Below the pieces are notes generated by a model. The model had not been told where the DNA came from, searched no databases, and worked only from the letters and a program-made list of their open reading frames with translations. Of a stretch of 37,896 nt of DNA, positions 1-9,164 are shown piece after piece. Each line of letters opens with the position of its first letter. Positions within the stretch are counted from its first letter, which is position 1. The position numbers and the translations under genes were made by a program. Source of the stretch: Isosphaeraceae bacterium (GTDB taxonomy: Bacteria; Planctomycetota; Planctomycetia; Isosphaerales; Isosphaeraceae); the NCBI GenBank assembly GCA_025356435.1, contig JANXSY010000202.1:1-37896 (forward strand). Reading direction: 5' to 3'.

Positions 1-2
1 CC

Positions 3-137
3 GAGACCGCCGCCGACCGCCTCGTCGAGGCCGGTGCCACTCACGTCGTCTCCACCCTGGCCGAGGCCCGAAATTGCATCCTCCAGCGGGCGGGATTGAG
101 AGAAGAGGCGAAGACGCCCCAGCCATTGCCGGCCTGA
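3..137 (+). CDS. C-terminal fragment of a probable HAD-superfamily hydrolase
   Basis: The frame is open from the left edge and ends in TGA at 135-137, so only the last 44 residues are present. The readable end contains 'AADRLVEAGATHVVSTLAEA', which resembles the tail of phosphonoacetaldehyde-hydrolase-like HAD proteins (typically AGAHYVVDSVADL followed by a short helix). The catalytic part lies outside the window, so the substrate cannot be stated. The downstream larA is on the same strand about 110 bases away and may or may not be co-transcribed. The family call rests on a short similarity recalled from memory. Confidence 0.45.
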   Translation, partial: ETAADRLVEAGATHVVSTLAEARNCILQRAGLREEAKTPQPLPA

Positions 138-248
138 CGGGTCGTCGAAACACGTCAAGGCCTGTGGGATCGGGCGTCGTCTCGACGATCGGGAGATCGC
201 GCGTTATGCTGGGTTCCCTCCCACCTCATACTCCGTGGTCTCCCACCC

Positions 249-1547
249 ATGAATTCCAAGCTGCCCGAAACACTTCGCATCACCCTCGACTACGGCCGGA
301 CTGGTCTTGAGGTCGAACTGCCCGCGAGCCGCGTGATCGGTCCGCTCGAGATCAAGGCTGTGCCCCCCCTGGACGACCCCGAGGCGGTTGTCGCCGCCAA
401 GCTCGCGAGCCCCAACGGCACACTGCCGCTGGCCGAACTGGCGAGGGGACGTAAAGATGCCTGCATCCTCGTCTGCGACATCACCCGCCCCGTGCCGAAC
501 CCGGTGATCTTGAGGCCGGTGCTCAAGACCCTTCATGAAGCGGGCATTCCGCGCGAGAAGGTGCTCATTCTCGTCGCCACCGGGCTGCATCGGCCCAGCA
601 CAGAGGCTGAGCGGATCGAGATGCTCGGAGCCGAGATCGCCGGTACATATCGGGTTGAAGATCACCACGGGACAATCCTTGAAGAGCATACGTATCTCGG
701 GACGACGTCGAACGGAGTTCCCGCCTGGATCGACACCCGATACATTCAAGCCGATCTCAAGATCACGACGGGCCTGATCGAGCCGCATCTCATGGCGGGT
801 TACTCGGGAGGTCGGAAGTTGATCTGCCCGGGCATCGCGGCATTTGAGACGGTGAAGCTCTGGCACGGGCCGAAGTTTCTCGAACATCCGAAGGCCGACT
901 GTGGCTTCCTTGAAGGGAATCCCGTCCACGAGGAAAACACCCGGATCGCCAAGATGGCTGGGTGCGACTTCATCGTGAATGTCACTCTCGACGCCAAACG
1001 AATGGTGACGTCGGTCGTGGCGGGAGACATGGAAGCAGCGTTCCTTGAAGGGGTTGCATTCGTCGCTGACGTGGTCAAGACGCCAATCGACCGAGAAGTC
1101 GATATCGTCGTCACTAGCGCGGCGGGTTACCCGCTCGACACGACATTTTATCAGGCGATCAAGGGGCTGACCGGTTGCCTGCCGATCGTCAAGCAAGGCG
1201 GCACGATCATCCTTGCGGCCAGCATGTCGGAAGGCTTGGGCAGCCCAGAATTCTCCGGCCTTTTCGACGAGCATGCCACGCTCGAAGGGTTCATGGAGTC
1301 AATCCTCGGCAATGATTACTTCGTGCTTGACCAGTGGCAGGTCGAAGAGTTGGCGAAGGTCCGCCGCAAGGTCAAGGTGAAGGTCGTTAGCGACGGCCTG
1401 TCGGCTTCTGTTCTTGAGAATTGCTTTGTCGAGACGTCTTCGACAGTAGAGTTGGCCCTCGCCGCCTCACTCGCCGAGTATGGTCCTGATGCGATGGTCG
1501 CCGTAATCCCGAAGGGGCCTTACGTGCTCCCGCTCGTGGCTGTTTGA
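249..1547 (+). CDS. larA: Nickel-pincer lactate racemase family protein (LarA/DUF2088)
   Basis: This 432-residue protein has the full LarA architecture. LarA interconverts D- and L-lactate (or related 2-hydroxyacids) in the cytoplasm using a nickel-pincer nucleotide. The expected active-site residues are visible with the spacing of Lactobacillus LarA: DITRP (R80), TGLHRP (H114), EPH (H180), the cofactor-tethering lysine in GGRK (K190) and a WH histidine (H206). Larger LarA-like families act on other 2-hydroxyacids such as malate or phenyllactate, so the exact substrate is open. No cofactor-maturation genes (larB, larC, larE) are adjacent. The ATG at 249 has no convincing Shine-Dalgarno sequence, but the N-terminus is already the normal family length. 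Confidence 0.88.
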   Translation: MNSKLPETLRITLDYGRTGLEVELPASRVIGPLEIKAVPPLDDPEAVVAAKLASPNGTLPLAELARGRKDACILVCDITRPVPNPVILRPVLKTLHEAGIPREKVLILVATGLHRPSTEAERIEMLGAEIAGTYRVEDHHGTILEEHTYLGTTSNGVPAWIDTRYIQADLKITTGLIEPHLMAGYSGGRKLICPGIAAFETVKLWHGPKFLEHPKADCGFLEGNPVHEENTRIAKMAGCDFIVNVTLDAKRMVTSVVAGDMEAAFLEGVAFVADVVKTPIDREVDIVVTSAAGYPLDTTFYQAIKGLTGCLPIVKQGGTIILAASMSEGLGSPEFSGLFDEHATLEGFMESILGNDYFVLDQWQVEELAKVRRKVKVKVVSDGLSASVLENCFVETSSTVELALAASLAEYGPDAMVAVIPKGPYVLPLVAV

Positions 1548-1607
1548 TCACCGGATTGACCTCGGTGGCCGCCTGAATGACTCTCTTCGACTTTTGGAGC
1601 CTTTCTG

Positions 1608-4600
1608 ATGCGAACGGTCGTCCTCGTCGGTTTCTGGGCGTGTGCCCTGTTGTTCGGAATCTCGGCAAAGGCTCAGGCTCCGCCCGAACTCGTCGCCTCG
1701 ACCGAAGCGAAGACTCCCGAGGAAGAGAAGGCAGGTTTTCACCTCCCGCCCGGTTTTGAAGCCCAACTCGTCGCGTGCGAGCCCGCGATCAACAAGCCGA
1801 TGAACCTGGCGTTCGACGACCGAGGCCGGCTCTGGGTGACGACGACCGTCGAATATCCTTACCCGGCCAAGCCCGGCACGAAGGCCCGCGACCGCGTCGT
1901 GATCCTCGACGACTTCGCTCCCGACGGCCGCGCCCGCAAGGCGACAAATTTCGTTGAGGGCTTGAATATCCCGATCGGCGTGATGCCGCTTGGCCGTGGT
2001 GACTCAGCGCTCGTCCATTCGATCCCCGCTATCCGCCGCCACACTGACACCAACGGAGACGGCAAAGCCGACAAATCCGAAGAGGTCTATACATCTTACG
2101 GATTTCGTGATACGCATGGGATGACGAACGCCTTTACCTGGGGCTTCGATGGTTGGATCTACGCGTGTCACGGCTTCAACAATGACTCGACCGTCAAGGG
2201 CTCAGATGGCCGGCCGATTGTCATGCAATCCGGCAACGTCTATCGGCTCAAGGCGGACGGGTCGACGGTCGAACATATCACCCACGGCCAGGTCAATCCG
2301 TTCGGCCTCTGCTTCGACCCGGCTGGCAACCTCTACTCGACCGACTGCCACACCCGGCCGATCTATCTACTGCTCCCGGGCGCGTATTACCCCAGCTTCG
2401 GCAAGCCCGACGACGGCCTCGGCTTTGGCCCGGAGATGATGCAGCACGACCACGGCTCGACTGGGATTGCGGGGATCGTCTCCTATGTCGCCGACCACTT
2501 CCCGGCCGAATATCGCGAGTCGATCTTCATCGGCAATGTCGTCACCAGTCGGATCAACCGCGACACCCTCAGATGGACCGGCTCATCCCCCGCCGCGATC
2601 GCCCAGCCCGACTTCCTCGCGAGCGACGACCCCTGGTTCCGCCCCGTCGATATCGAGCTTGGACCGGATGGGGCCCTCTATGTGGCCGACTTCTACAACC
2701 GGATCATCGGCCACTACGAAGTCCCGCTCACCCACCCCGGTCGTGATCGCGAACGGGGACGGATCTGGCGGATTGTCTACACCGGGAAAGACGCCACCGC
2801 AAAGCCACTCCGGTCGGGCTATGACGGCACAAAGCTCACGGTCGCTGACCTCGTCGAAGACCTCGGCGACCCCAACCTCACGAGGCGGACGAAGGCGGCG
2901 AACCAGTTGGTCGAGAAGGGAAAACGAGAGGTCGCCGAAGCGGTTCATGTCGCCCTGTCGAGTCCAAGTCCGCTCCGTCGGCTCCACGCCTTGTGGGTGG
3001 TCCAGCGTCTTGGACTCATGAATACCGACATTCTCACCAAGGCAGCGAGCGATCCCAACGACCTCGTGCGCACCCATGCCCAGAAGGTCGTCGGGGAGCG
3101 GGCAGGCCAACTTGCCAAAGAGAATGAACTCGCGAGTGGAGGTTTGACCGACCCCTCCCCGTCCGTCCGTCGGGCGGCGGCCGAGGCCCTGGCGCGGAAT
3201 CACAATTCATCGAATGTCGACGACCTGGTGACCGCTCTCCACGCCGCGCCCGCCGGCGATACCCACCTCCGGCATGCGATCCGGATCGCCCTTCGGAACG
3301 AGTTGAGTTCGGAGGAGTCTTGGTCTCCGACGCCGCAGACTGAGAGCGAGATTGCCGACGTCTCGACCGGTATCCCCAAGCCGATCGCTGCGGCGTTTCT
3401 CGCCTCGTATCTCCACAAATACGGCGAGGCCTCCGCCGCCGATAAGGTCCGTTTCATCCGGCACATCGCGCGGTTCGCCGACGCTGAGTCTCAGCAACAG
3501 CTCGGCCCGCTGGTCGAGGATGTCAGAGACCTCTCGACGAAGGTCGCGATGCTCAAGGCCGTTTCCGAAGGGGAGCAAGCCCGAGGTACTGCTCTGCCGG
3601 CTCCGGTCAGGACCATCGCCGTGGCGACGGCTCGTCGTTGCCTGGCGTCGGCGAATGATGGCGAGTTTAGCCTCGGGATTGACCTCGTCGGTGCGCTCAA
3701 ACTGGGCGAGTTTCGCGAGCCGCTGATCGAAGCTGTCGCCGATAAGACTCGATCCCAGGGACGACGCGAGAAGGTCGTCGTATCTCTCGTCGCCATCGAC
3801 TCGAAAGCGGCGGTGCCCTCCCTCGGCCGGATCTTGCTCGACGCCTCGGAATCCGACCCGCTCCGCGAGAAGACGGTCACCTTACTGGCCGCCGCCAATC
3901 AACTCGAAGCCCGCGACGCCTTGATTCATGCTCTGCCGACGGTCTCCAGTAATATCCAGGTCGCGATCGCGACGGGCCTCGCCCAGACCGCGCCCGGCGC
4001 GGTTCGGCTCCTTGAAGCGATCAAGGACGGTAAAGCGTCGGCCCGCCTGCTTCAAGAACGAGGGGTCGAGGTCCGGCTCGCCTCGTTGAATCAGCCCGAT
4101 TTGCAGGCGAGATCGAAAGTCCTTCTCAAAGGTCTGCCCCCGGCCGAAGCACGAATTCAGGCACTCATCCGTCAGCGCCGTGATTCGTTCGGCAAAGGCT
4201 CAACCGACCTTGCGCGAGGTGCGACCCTCTTCGAGAAAAACTGCGCGACGTGTCATCAGTTGGGAGGCAAGGGAGCACGGGTCGGCCCGCAACTCGACGG
4301 GGTCGGCGTTCGCGGTGTTGACCGATTGCTCGAAGACGTGCTCGACCCGAATCGCAACGTCGACCAGGCGTTCCGGGTGACGAGTCTGAGCCTCAAAGAT
4401 GGTCGCGTCGTCGCGGGACTCTTGCTCCGAGAAGAGGGGCAAGTCCTGGTCATGGCCGATGCTCAGGGAAAAGATGTGCGCATTCCCAAGATGGATGTCG
4501 AGGAGCGATCGATCTCGCAACTCTCACCGATGCCTGCCAACTGGGCCGACCAGATCCCCGAGGCAGACTTCTCCAGCCTGCTGTCGTATCTGCTTTCGCA

Positions 4601-4613
4601 AAAGCCGAAATAA
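1608..4613 (+). CDS. Secreted PVC-type membrane-bound dehydrogenase / heme-binding CxxCH protein with HEAT-like repeats
   Basis: This 1001-residue protein begins with a signal peptide (about residues 1-24, ending AKAQA). Residues of roughly 40-400 form the six-bladed, NHL/glucose-dehydrogenase-like propeller of the planctomycete 'membrane-bound dehydrogenase' type, with GNVVTSRINRDTL and DIELGPDGALYVADFYN as typical segments. Residues of about 410-840 are alpha-helical HEAT-like repeats. A C-terminal cytochrome c domain carries CATCH at residues 879-883, followed by GPQLDGVG, as in the Pirellula/Verrucomicrobium heme-binding family. It probably acts in the periplasm, oxidising a sugar or alcohol and passing electrons to its own heme; the substrate is unknown. 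The ATG at 1608 follows GGAG at good spacing. The gene ends at a strong terminator shared with the converging reverse-strand genes. Confidence 0.88.
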   Translation: MRTVVLVGFWACALLFGISAKAQAPPELVASTEAKTPEEEKAGFHLPPGFEAQLVACEPAINKPMNLAFDDRGRLWVTTTVEYPYPAKPGTKARDRVVILDDFAPDGRARKATNFVEGLNIPIGVMPLGRGDSALVHSIPAIRRHTDTNGDGKADKSEEVYTSYGFRDTHGMTNAFTWGFDGWIYACHGFNNDSTVKGSDGRPIVMQSGNVYRLKADGSTVEHITHGQVNPFGLCFDPAGNLYSTDCHTRPIYLLLPGAYYPSFGKPDDGLGFGPEMMQHDHGSTGIAGIVSYVADHFPAEYRESIFIGNVVTSRINRDTLRWTGSSPAAIAQPDFLASDDPWFRPVDIELGPDGALYVADFYNRIIGHYEVPLTHPGRDRERGRIWRIVYTGKDATAKPLRSGYDGTKLTVADLVEDLGDPNLTRRTKAANQLVEKGKREVAEAVHVALSSPSPLRRLHALWVVQRLGLMNTDILTKAASDPNDLVRTHAQKVVGERAGQLAKENELASGGLTDPSPSVRRAAAEALARNHNSSNVDDLVTALHAAPAGDTHLRHAIRIALRNELSSEESWSPTPQTESEIADVSTGIPKPIAAAFLASYLHKYGEASAADKVRFIRHIARFADAESQQQLGPLVEDVRDLSTKVAMLKAVSEGEQARGTALPAPVRTIAVATARRCLASANDGEFSLGIDLVGALKLGEFREPLIEAVADKTRSQGRREKVVVSLVAIDSKAAVPSLGRILLDASESDPLREKTVTLLAAANQLEARDALIHALPTVSSNIQVAIATGLAQTAPGAVRLLEAIKDGKASARLLQERGVEVRLASLNQPDLQARSKVLLKGLPPAEARIQALIRQRRDSFGKGSTDLARGATLFEKNCATCHQLGGKGARVGPQLDGVGVRGVDRLLEDVLDPNRNVDQAFRVTSLSLKDGRVVAGLLLREEGQVLVMADAQGKDVRIPKMDVEERSISQLSPMPANWADQIPEADFSSLLSYLLSQKPK

Positions 4614-4621
4614 GCGGTAAC

Positions 4622-4677
4622 CAGCGGAGCGGAATGGCGCGGAGTGATCTCTCATCACGCGGCCTTCCGCTCCGCTG
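4622..4677. terminator. Bidirectional stem-loop terminator between converging genes
   Basis: Two perfect 13-base arms, CAGCGGAGCGGAA at 4622-4634 and TTCCGCTCCGCTG at 4665-4677, enclose about 30 bases that can extend the stem imperfectly (GGCGCG..GTGA against TCATCAC..GCGGCC). It lies 8 bases after the stop at 4613 and 19 bases beyond the stop of the reverse-strand gene ending at 4697, exactly where a shared terminator is expected. There is no long T tract on either side. Confidence 0.75.
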
Positions 4678-4696
4678 TTCGGTCGACAGAGGGCGG

Positions 4697-5752
4697 TTAC
4701 TTCGGACTGATCGGGTTCGACTTGATCTCCGAAAGGAACTGCACGACCGCGAATTTCGCGACCTCGGCGTCTTGCTCGCCGCTGCCGCCGCCGATCCCGA
4801 TCGCGCCGATCACCTGGCCGTCGACCGTGATGGGAACGCCACCGGGGAGGGTCGTGATCTTCCCCCCGCTCGCCGATGCGGCATTCTGAAGGCTGAGATT
4901 GAGCAGGATCTCGGGCGCCTCAGCAGTTCCCTTGCCTATGAGGGGGCCGGTGGCCTGGCGATACGTCGCGGCGGTTGTCGCCTTGGTGATCGCCGTATAG
5001 ACGCTGGCGGGTCGGGCATCATCCATCCGTGAGAAGGCGAGGAGATGGCCCCCGTCGTCCGTCACGGCGAAGTTCATCCTGTACCCCAACTCACTCGCCT
5101 TGGCCTCGGCTGTGGCGACGATCCGCTTCGCACCGGCCAGCGTAAGCCTGGCCTGGCCCCGACGGACCAAGGCCGTTGTCCCAGCGTCGAGTGTGCTGAT
5201 CCGGCCGGTCGGCATGGGTGGCGGGAGCGTCGTGGTCGGTTTCTGCTCCGCGCGGATCGCGGCGAGGTTCTTCTCGATCGCCTCAACGCCTCGTTTCAGA
5301 CCGAGGTCAAAGTTGCGGGCCTTGAACTCGTCGAGAAAGGCGTCTTGAATCGCCACACGACGTGTCTTCGTGTTGAGCGCCGCGTTCTCTCTGGAGACGA
5401 GAACCTCAAGCTTGTGGTCGGCCTTGGCCATGAGGACATAAATCCCCTTGGCCTGGGGACCGAGTCGCTTGGCCATCCGGATGGTGACGTCGCCGATCGA
5501 GTCATTCTGGAGCGATTCGACGGTCTCGATCGTGGTTGGAATGCGATAGGTTCGCTCGATTGTGACCAGCCGCGCCAGGGCCTCACGAACGGCCTCGCGG
5601 CTGAACATCCCGGCGGGGTCGCGGATCTCGGAATTGGCCGAGGTCGTCGATTCGGCCGTCGGGATCTTGGGGTCGTCGAATTGCCCGGACGCAGTCGATC
5701 CAGCGAGGCCAAGGCTGACGAGCACGAGCAGGCTCGGGACGGGAATTCGCAT
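4697..5752 (-). CDS. Secreted TPM-domain protein fused to a GlcG/HbpS-like (DUF336) domain
   Basis: This 351-residue protein has a signal peptide (about residues 1-23, ending TASG). Residues of about 40-170 resemble the TPM (DUF477) fold, with 'DPAGMFSREAVREALARL' at the start and a central LEVLVSREN segment. Residues of about 195-348 match the GlcG/HbpS/PduO-C family: LGYRMNFAVTDDGGHLLAF, the TAITKATTAATYR helix and the GGVPI..GQVIGAIGIGGG loop. HbpS-type domains bind heme or small ligands outside the cell; the role of TPM here is unknown. The ATG is 3 bases after the upstream stop, and the Shine-Dalgarno AAGGGAG lies inside the end of that gene, so the two are almost certainly one operon. 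Confidence 0.78.
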   Translation of the reverse strand: MRIPVPSLLVLVSLGLAGSTASGQFDDPKIPTAESTTSANSEIRDPAGMFSREAVREALARLVTIERTYRIPTTIETVESLQNDSIGDVTIRMAKRLGPQAKGIYVLMAKADHKLEVLVSRENAALNTKTRRVAIQDAFLDEFKARNFDLGLKRGVEAIEKNLAAIRAEQKPTTTLPPPMPTGRISTLDAGTTALVRRGQARLTLAGAKRIVATAEAKASELGYRMNFAVTDDGGHLLAFSRMDDARPASVYTAITKATTAATYRQATGPLIGKGTAEAPEILLNLSLQNAASASGGKITTLPGGVPITVDGQVIGAIGIGGGSGEQDAEVAKFAVVQFLSEIKSNPISPK

Positions 5753-5755
5753 CGG

Positions 5756-7894
5756 TTATTCTCCCTTGGGCGTCCGGCCGCGACGGCTCTGGGTGAGCAA
5801 CCAGTCGAGCAGGGCGAGGTCATTGTACGCCCGATCCCAACTGTTGTGGCCGACGGACCGATACTCGGTCAGCCTGACATTTCCGCCCGCTTCTCTGAGG
5901 CCCTTCGCCATCGTCCGCGAATTTTGGACCGCCTGAAGCCCGTCTTCATCGCCGCAGACGACCCACGTCGGCAGGGCCTTGAGCGTGCCAATCGTTTCGG
6001 GCCGACCTCGGCCACAGACGGCTGCGATCGCCGAGAATCGATCGGGATGTGCCGCCGCGATTTCCCATGTGCCGTAGCCGCCCATCGAGATGCCCGTCAG
6101 CGCGATTCGGTCTTTGTCAACCTTATATGTGCTAACCACGTCATCGAGTGCCGCCAGGGCGGCCTTTGCGTCGTCGCTATCGGCCTGCCAACCCTTCTGG
6201 GCCTGCGGGAAAATCGCAATCGCCGGAAAGTCATCGGGCCGCTGGGCGATCGCCGCACCCAGGCCCACCTGGCTCGACGTGATCCCATCGGAACCGCGCT
6301 CTCCCGAGCCGTGGAGGAAGAGGACCACAGGATACGACTTGTTCACGTCGTAGCCTTTCGGAAGATAGAGGCCATACGTCCTCTCGCCGGAAGGAGTCTT
6401 CACGGTCCGAAGGTGAAATCCGTGAGTCGCCGAGTTGTCGGCCTTGGGAATCGGCAGAGGTTGGATCAAGATGTCTTTGAACTCGACGGTGAGCGCATTC
6501 CCCGCGTGGATCTGAAGCGCGATCTTGCCGTCGCGAGCGATCGAGGCGTCGGGCTCGGTGTAAGAGACCGACGTCACCCCGTTGAGCGTCAGGGTGATCT
6601 TGTCGCCCATCGCCCGGATCATATACGTATTCCAGTCACCTTTGCGGATTGACTCGACTGCCTTGGGTGACGCCTGAACGAGAATTTTGTTCCGCCTCGA
6701 CTCGTCGTAGAGACAGCCCCAGTAACCCTGGCCGACGTCTGCCTGATAGCCCGACATCTCGTGGCCCGGCACGCGGACGCTGCGGAATTGCACGCCCGTG
6801 TTGGCCGATTCGTCGCCCTTGATCCGGAACGTGAGCTTGAGGATGAAGTCGCCATAGCTCGCCTTGGTGGCGAGAAAATCGTTGTGCTTGAGGCCGGGTG
6901 ACGTGCCGACGATCTTGCCTTCTTTTGCCGCCCAGAGGCCCGTATCGCCTTCCCAACCGTCGAGGCTCTGCCCGTCAAAAAGGGGAACGAACCCGATTGT
7001 CTCGACGATCGCCGGCTCACCTTCGAGAAGGCGAGACCAGTAGAGCATGATCGAGCAAAAATAGGTGCCGCCCGAATCGGCCGCGCCGCCGATCGAGGAG
7101 GAATAACCGCCGTCTGACTGGCGATGCTTGGCGATCCAGCCTCTGAGTCGTTCCAGATCGGGACGTCCCTTGAGCATGTAGATGCACCGCATGATCCGAT
7201 ACGACGTGGCGAGGTCTGACTTCACGCCATCGGCCGACCAACCGCCATCGCCGCGCTGCGCATCACGCAACGCAGAGAGAATGGCCTCTTGGTGGTCAGG
7301 CTTCACGCCCATCCGGAGCAAAGCCGCCGCCTTGCCGCCGGTATCCTTCGCCTTGGTCGGGCCTTCGCCCCAGGTTCCATCGGCGTTTCGACCCATGTTG
7401 ACCTGTTCGGTCCAGCGGGGGAAGTCGGGCGAAGATGCCTTGATCGCCTCCAAACCCGCGACGGCAATCCGTACCTCTTCGAACGACTTGGCGTTGGCCG
7501 AGAGGAATTCGACCGACTTGAGATAGGCCTTCGGATCGAGCCTCAGCTCTGCGATCGCCATCAGCCCCGAGGCGGTCGTGGCGACGTCGGTCTTACCGCC
7601 GGGATTCTGCGAGAATCCGCCTGATTCCTTATCGTAGCACGACTCGACAAAGGCAATACACTTGAGCACGTCGGCAATCGAACCGCCGGTGTACTTCAAG
7701 CATCGGATGGCCGACGAAGTCGCCCCCAGGCTCGACTTCCCTCCGACCCCAGCGCTGAAGCCGCCATCGGGGTTCTGAAACGCGCCGACATACTGCGCAG
7801 TCTGGGCCAGATCTTTGGGCGACTGGGCGGGTGCCGCTGTCCAGGAGACCAGCACAGCCAGCCCTGCACCCAGGACGGAATAACGTCTCTGCAT
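5756..7894 (-). CDS. Secreted three-domain protein: prenyltransferase-like toroid, DUF1080, alpha/beta hydrolase
   Basis: From the ATG at 7894 the product is 712 residues with a signal peptide (MQRRYSVLGAG...APAQS). An upstream in-frame start at 8008 would add 38 residues without signal character and is not preferred. Residues of about 28-295 carry repeated 'NPDGGFSAG', 'DGTWGEG', 'GDGGWSADG' and 'SDGGYSSS' motifs typical of squalene-cyclase/prenyltransferase-beta-like alpha/alpha toroids. Residues of about 300-485 are a DUF1080 (3-keto-disaccharide hydrolase, concanavalin-like) domain (FVPLFDGQSLDGWEG; NTGVQFRSV). Residues of about 500-710 are an esterase or peptidase-like alpha/beta hydrolase with GISMGGYG as the nucleophile elbow and a late VGHNSWD histidine. 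The protein probably degrades a polysaccharide or ester outside the cytoplasm. It is followed, after 3 bases, by the TPM-HbpS gene. Confidence 0.83.
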   Translation of the reverse strand: MQRRYSVLGAGLAVLVSWTAAPAQSPKDLAQTAQYVGAFQNPDGGFSAGVGGKSSLGATSSAIRCLKYTGGSIADVLKCIAFVESCYDKESGGFSQNPGGKTDVATTASGLMAIAELRLDPKAYLKSVEFLSANAKSFEEVRIAVAGLEAIKASSPDFPRWTEQVNMGRNADGTWGEGPTKAKDTGGKAAALLRMGVKPDHQEAILSALRDAQRGDGGWSADGVKSDLATSYRIMRCIYMLKGRPDLERLRGWIAKHRQSDGGYSSSIGGAADSGGTYFCSIMLYWSRLLEGEPAIVETIGFVPLFDGQSLDGWEGDTGLWAAKEGKIVGTSPGLKHNDFLATKASYGDFILKLTFRIKGDESANTGVQFRSVRVPGHEMSGYQADVGQGYWGCLYDESRRNKILVQASPKAVESIRKGDWNTYMIRAMGDKITLTLNGVTSVSYTEPDASIARDGKIALQIHAGNALTVEFKDILIQPLPIPKADNSATHGFHLRTVKTPSGERTYGLYLPKGYDVNKSYPVVLFLHGSGERGSDGITSSQVGLGAAIAQRPDDFPAIAIFPQAQKGWQADSDDAKAALAALDDVVSTYKVDKDRIALTGISMGGYGTWEIAAAHPDRFSAIAAVCGRGRPETIGTLKALPTWVVCGDEDGLQAVQNSRTMAKGLREAGGNVRLTEYRSVGHNSWDRAYNDLALLDWLLTQSRRGRTPKGE

Positions 7895-7949
7895 CGTGAT
7901 CGATCCCCGAAAGGTAAACCTTGCCGACCGGCCGAATCCGGCGGACTTT

Positions 7950-7969
7950 GCGCCTAGTTTGCCAGGCGC
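7950..7969 (-). terminator. Short GC-rich hairpin after the kdpD-like gene
   Basis: On the reverse strand GCGCCT and AGGCGC form a perfect 6-base stem around an 8-base loop, about 40 bases after the stop at 8009. It could end the kdp transcript, but there is no T tract, and it could equally belong to the leader of the gene starting at 7894. Confidence 0.35.
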
Positions 7970-8008
7970 GGCCGTCCGGGACAATCGGTAGGTCGTCGGG
8001 GCCTTCAA

Positions 8009-9142
8009 TCAGAGGTCGAGGATCATCACATCGACGTTCTGGACGACGGTCAGGAGCTTTTCGAGGATCGACCCACCGAAGAGTCGCCGATACCACGGCT
8101 CGCGACTCTTGCCGACGAGGACGATCCGGATGTCATATTCGCGAGCGAAGGCCGCGATCGTGCTCGCGACGTCGTGGCCCCGGAACGTCATCGCGACCCC
8201 CCCGAGTTGTTGGGCCAATTCGAGATTTTTCCCGACTGTTCGCTGGGTTGCGGCATCGACACGGGTGAGGTCTTCGGCCGGTGTCTGGATATAAACCGCG
8301 TACCAGGGGACGTTGAGCCGATCCGCCAGTCTGGCCGCTTTGCGGAGCAGGGCGGGGGCGTTTGGACTGCGGCTGGATAGTCCCACCATCAATCGCTCGG
8401 TCGCGGACGCGAGTTCTTTGTCCACCTCAGATCGACGATTCTGACGGTCGATCAGGTGGGCGATTTCGGTGAGAGTGATCTCGCGAAGTCGCGTCAGATT
8501 CGCGGTCGTGAAGAAGTTCGCCAAGGCCCGCTCTACGCGCTCGGCCGGGTAAACTTTCCCCGCTTTGAGCCGTTCGAGCAGGTCTTCGGCCGAGACGTCG
8601 ACATTCACAATCTGATCGGCGTCCGCGAGGACAGAGTCGGGAACACGTTCCTTGACCTTGACCCCGGTGATCTTCTCAACCCGGTCGTATAGACTCTCCA
8701 GATGCTGGACATTGACGGTGGTGATAACGTGGATGCCTTCGCGGAGCAAATCCTCAACATCTTGATATCGTTTCGCGTGACGGCTGCCGGGGGTGTTGGT
8801 GTGCGCCAATTCGTCGACTAGACAGACCGTTGGACGTCGCGTGGCGATCGCTTCGAGATTCAGCTCACGCAGGGTCACGCCCCGGTACTCGGTCTCGCTG
8901 GGCGGGATGACTTCGAGGTCTCCAACCTGTTCAGCGGTCTCCGCACGACCGTGAGTCTCGACGACTCCGATCGCAACGTCCACGCCCTGCTTCTTCAGCC
9001 GATGCCCCTCCCTGAGCATCGCGTAGGTCTTGCCGACACCGGCCGACGAGCCGAGGTAGACCTTCAGCCGCCCTCGTTCCTGACGGCGTATGAGGTTCAG
9101 AAATTGCTCGGGCGTAGGTCGGGCCGATTCGGTCTTGTTCAT
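8009..9142 (-). CDS. kdpD: Kinase-less KdpD: KdpD sensor domain plus USP-like domain
   Basis: This 377-residue cytoplasmic protein corresponds only to the N-terminal part of KdpD. Residues of about 20-230 are the KdpD domain with Walker A GSSAGVGKT (31-39) and the signature DELAHTNTPGSRHAKRYQDV containing the Walker B region. Residues of about 245-377 are a universal-stress-protein-like domain. The four membrane helices, histidine-kinase and ATPase domains of a full KdpD (close to 900 residues) are absent, and the gene stops cleanly with no kinase remnant downstream. Short KdpD forms are known in some bacteria, for example Deinococcus and cyanobacteria. It is the last gene of the kdp operon, 22 bases after kdpC. 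The ATG at 9142 (MNKTES) is preferred over an upstream start that would overlap kdpC. It probably reports ATP, potassium or a nucleotide signal to the separate kinase. Confidence 0.88.
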   Translation of the reverse strand: MNKTESARPTPEQFLNLIRRQERGRLKVYLGSSAGVGKTYAMLREGHRLKKQGVDVAIGVVETHGRAETAEQVGDLEVIPPSETEYRGVTLRELNLEAIATRRPTVCLVDELAHTNTPGSRHAKRYQDVEDLLREGIHVITTVNVQHLESLYDRVEKITGVKVKERVPDSVLADADQIVNVDVSAEDLLERLKAGKVYPAERVERALANFFTTANLTRLREITLTEIAHLIDRQNRRSEVDKELASATERLMVGLSSRSPNAPALLRKAARLADRLNVPWYAVYIQTPAEDLTRVDAATQRTVGKNLELAQQLGGVAMTFRGHDVASTIAAFAREYDIRIVLVGKSREPWYRRLFGGSILEKLLTVVQNVDVMILDL

Positions 9143-9164
9143 GCGTCTTCGCCTTGATTTCCGT

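Noticed and set aside
5045..6652. Long plus-strand open frame (535 codons) opposite the reverse-strand fusion and TPM genes
   Set aside because: It is antisense to two well-supported domain-bearing genes, has no recognisable domain, and is rich in Arg and Gly as expected for a shadow frame in GC-rich coding DNA.
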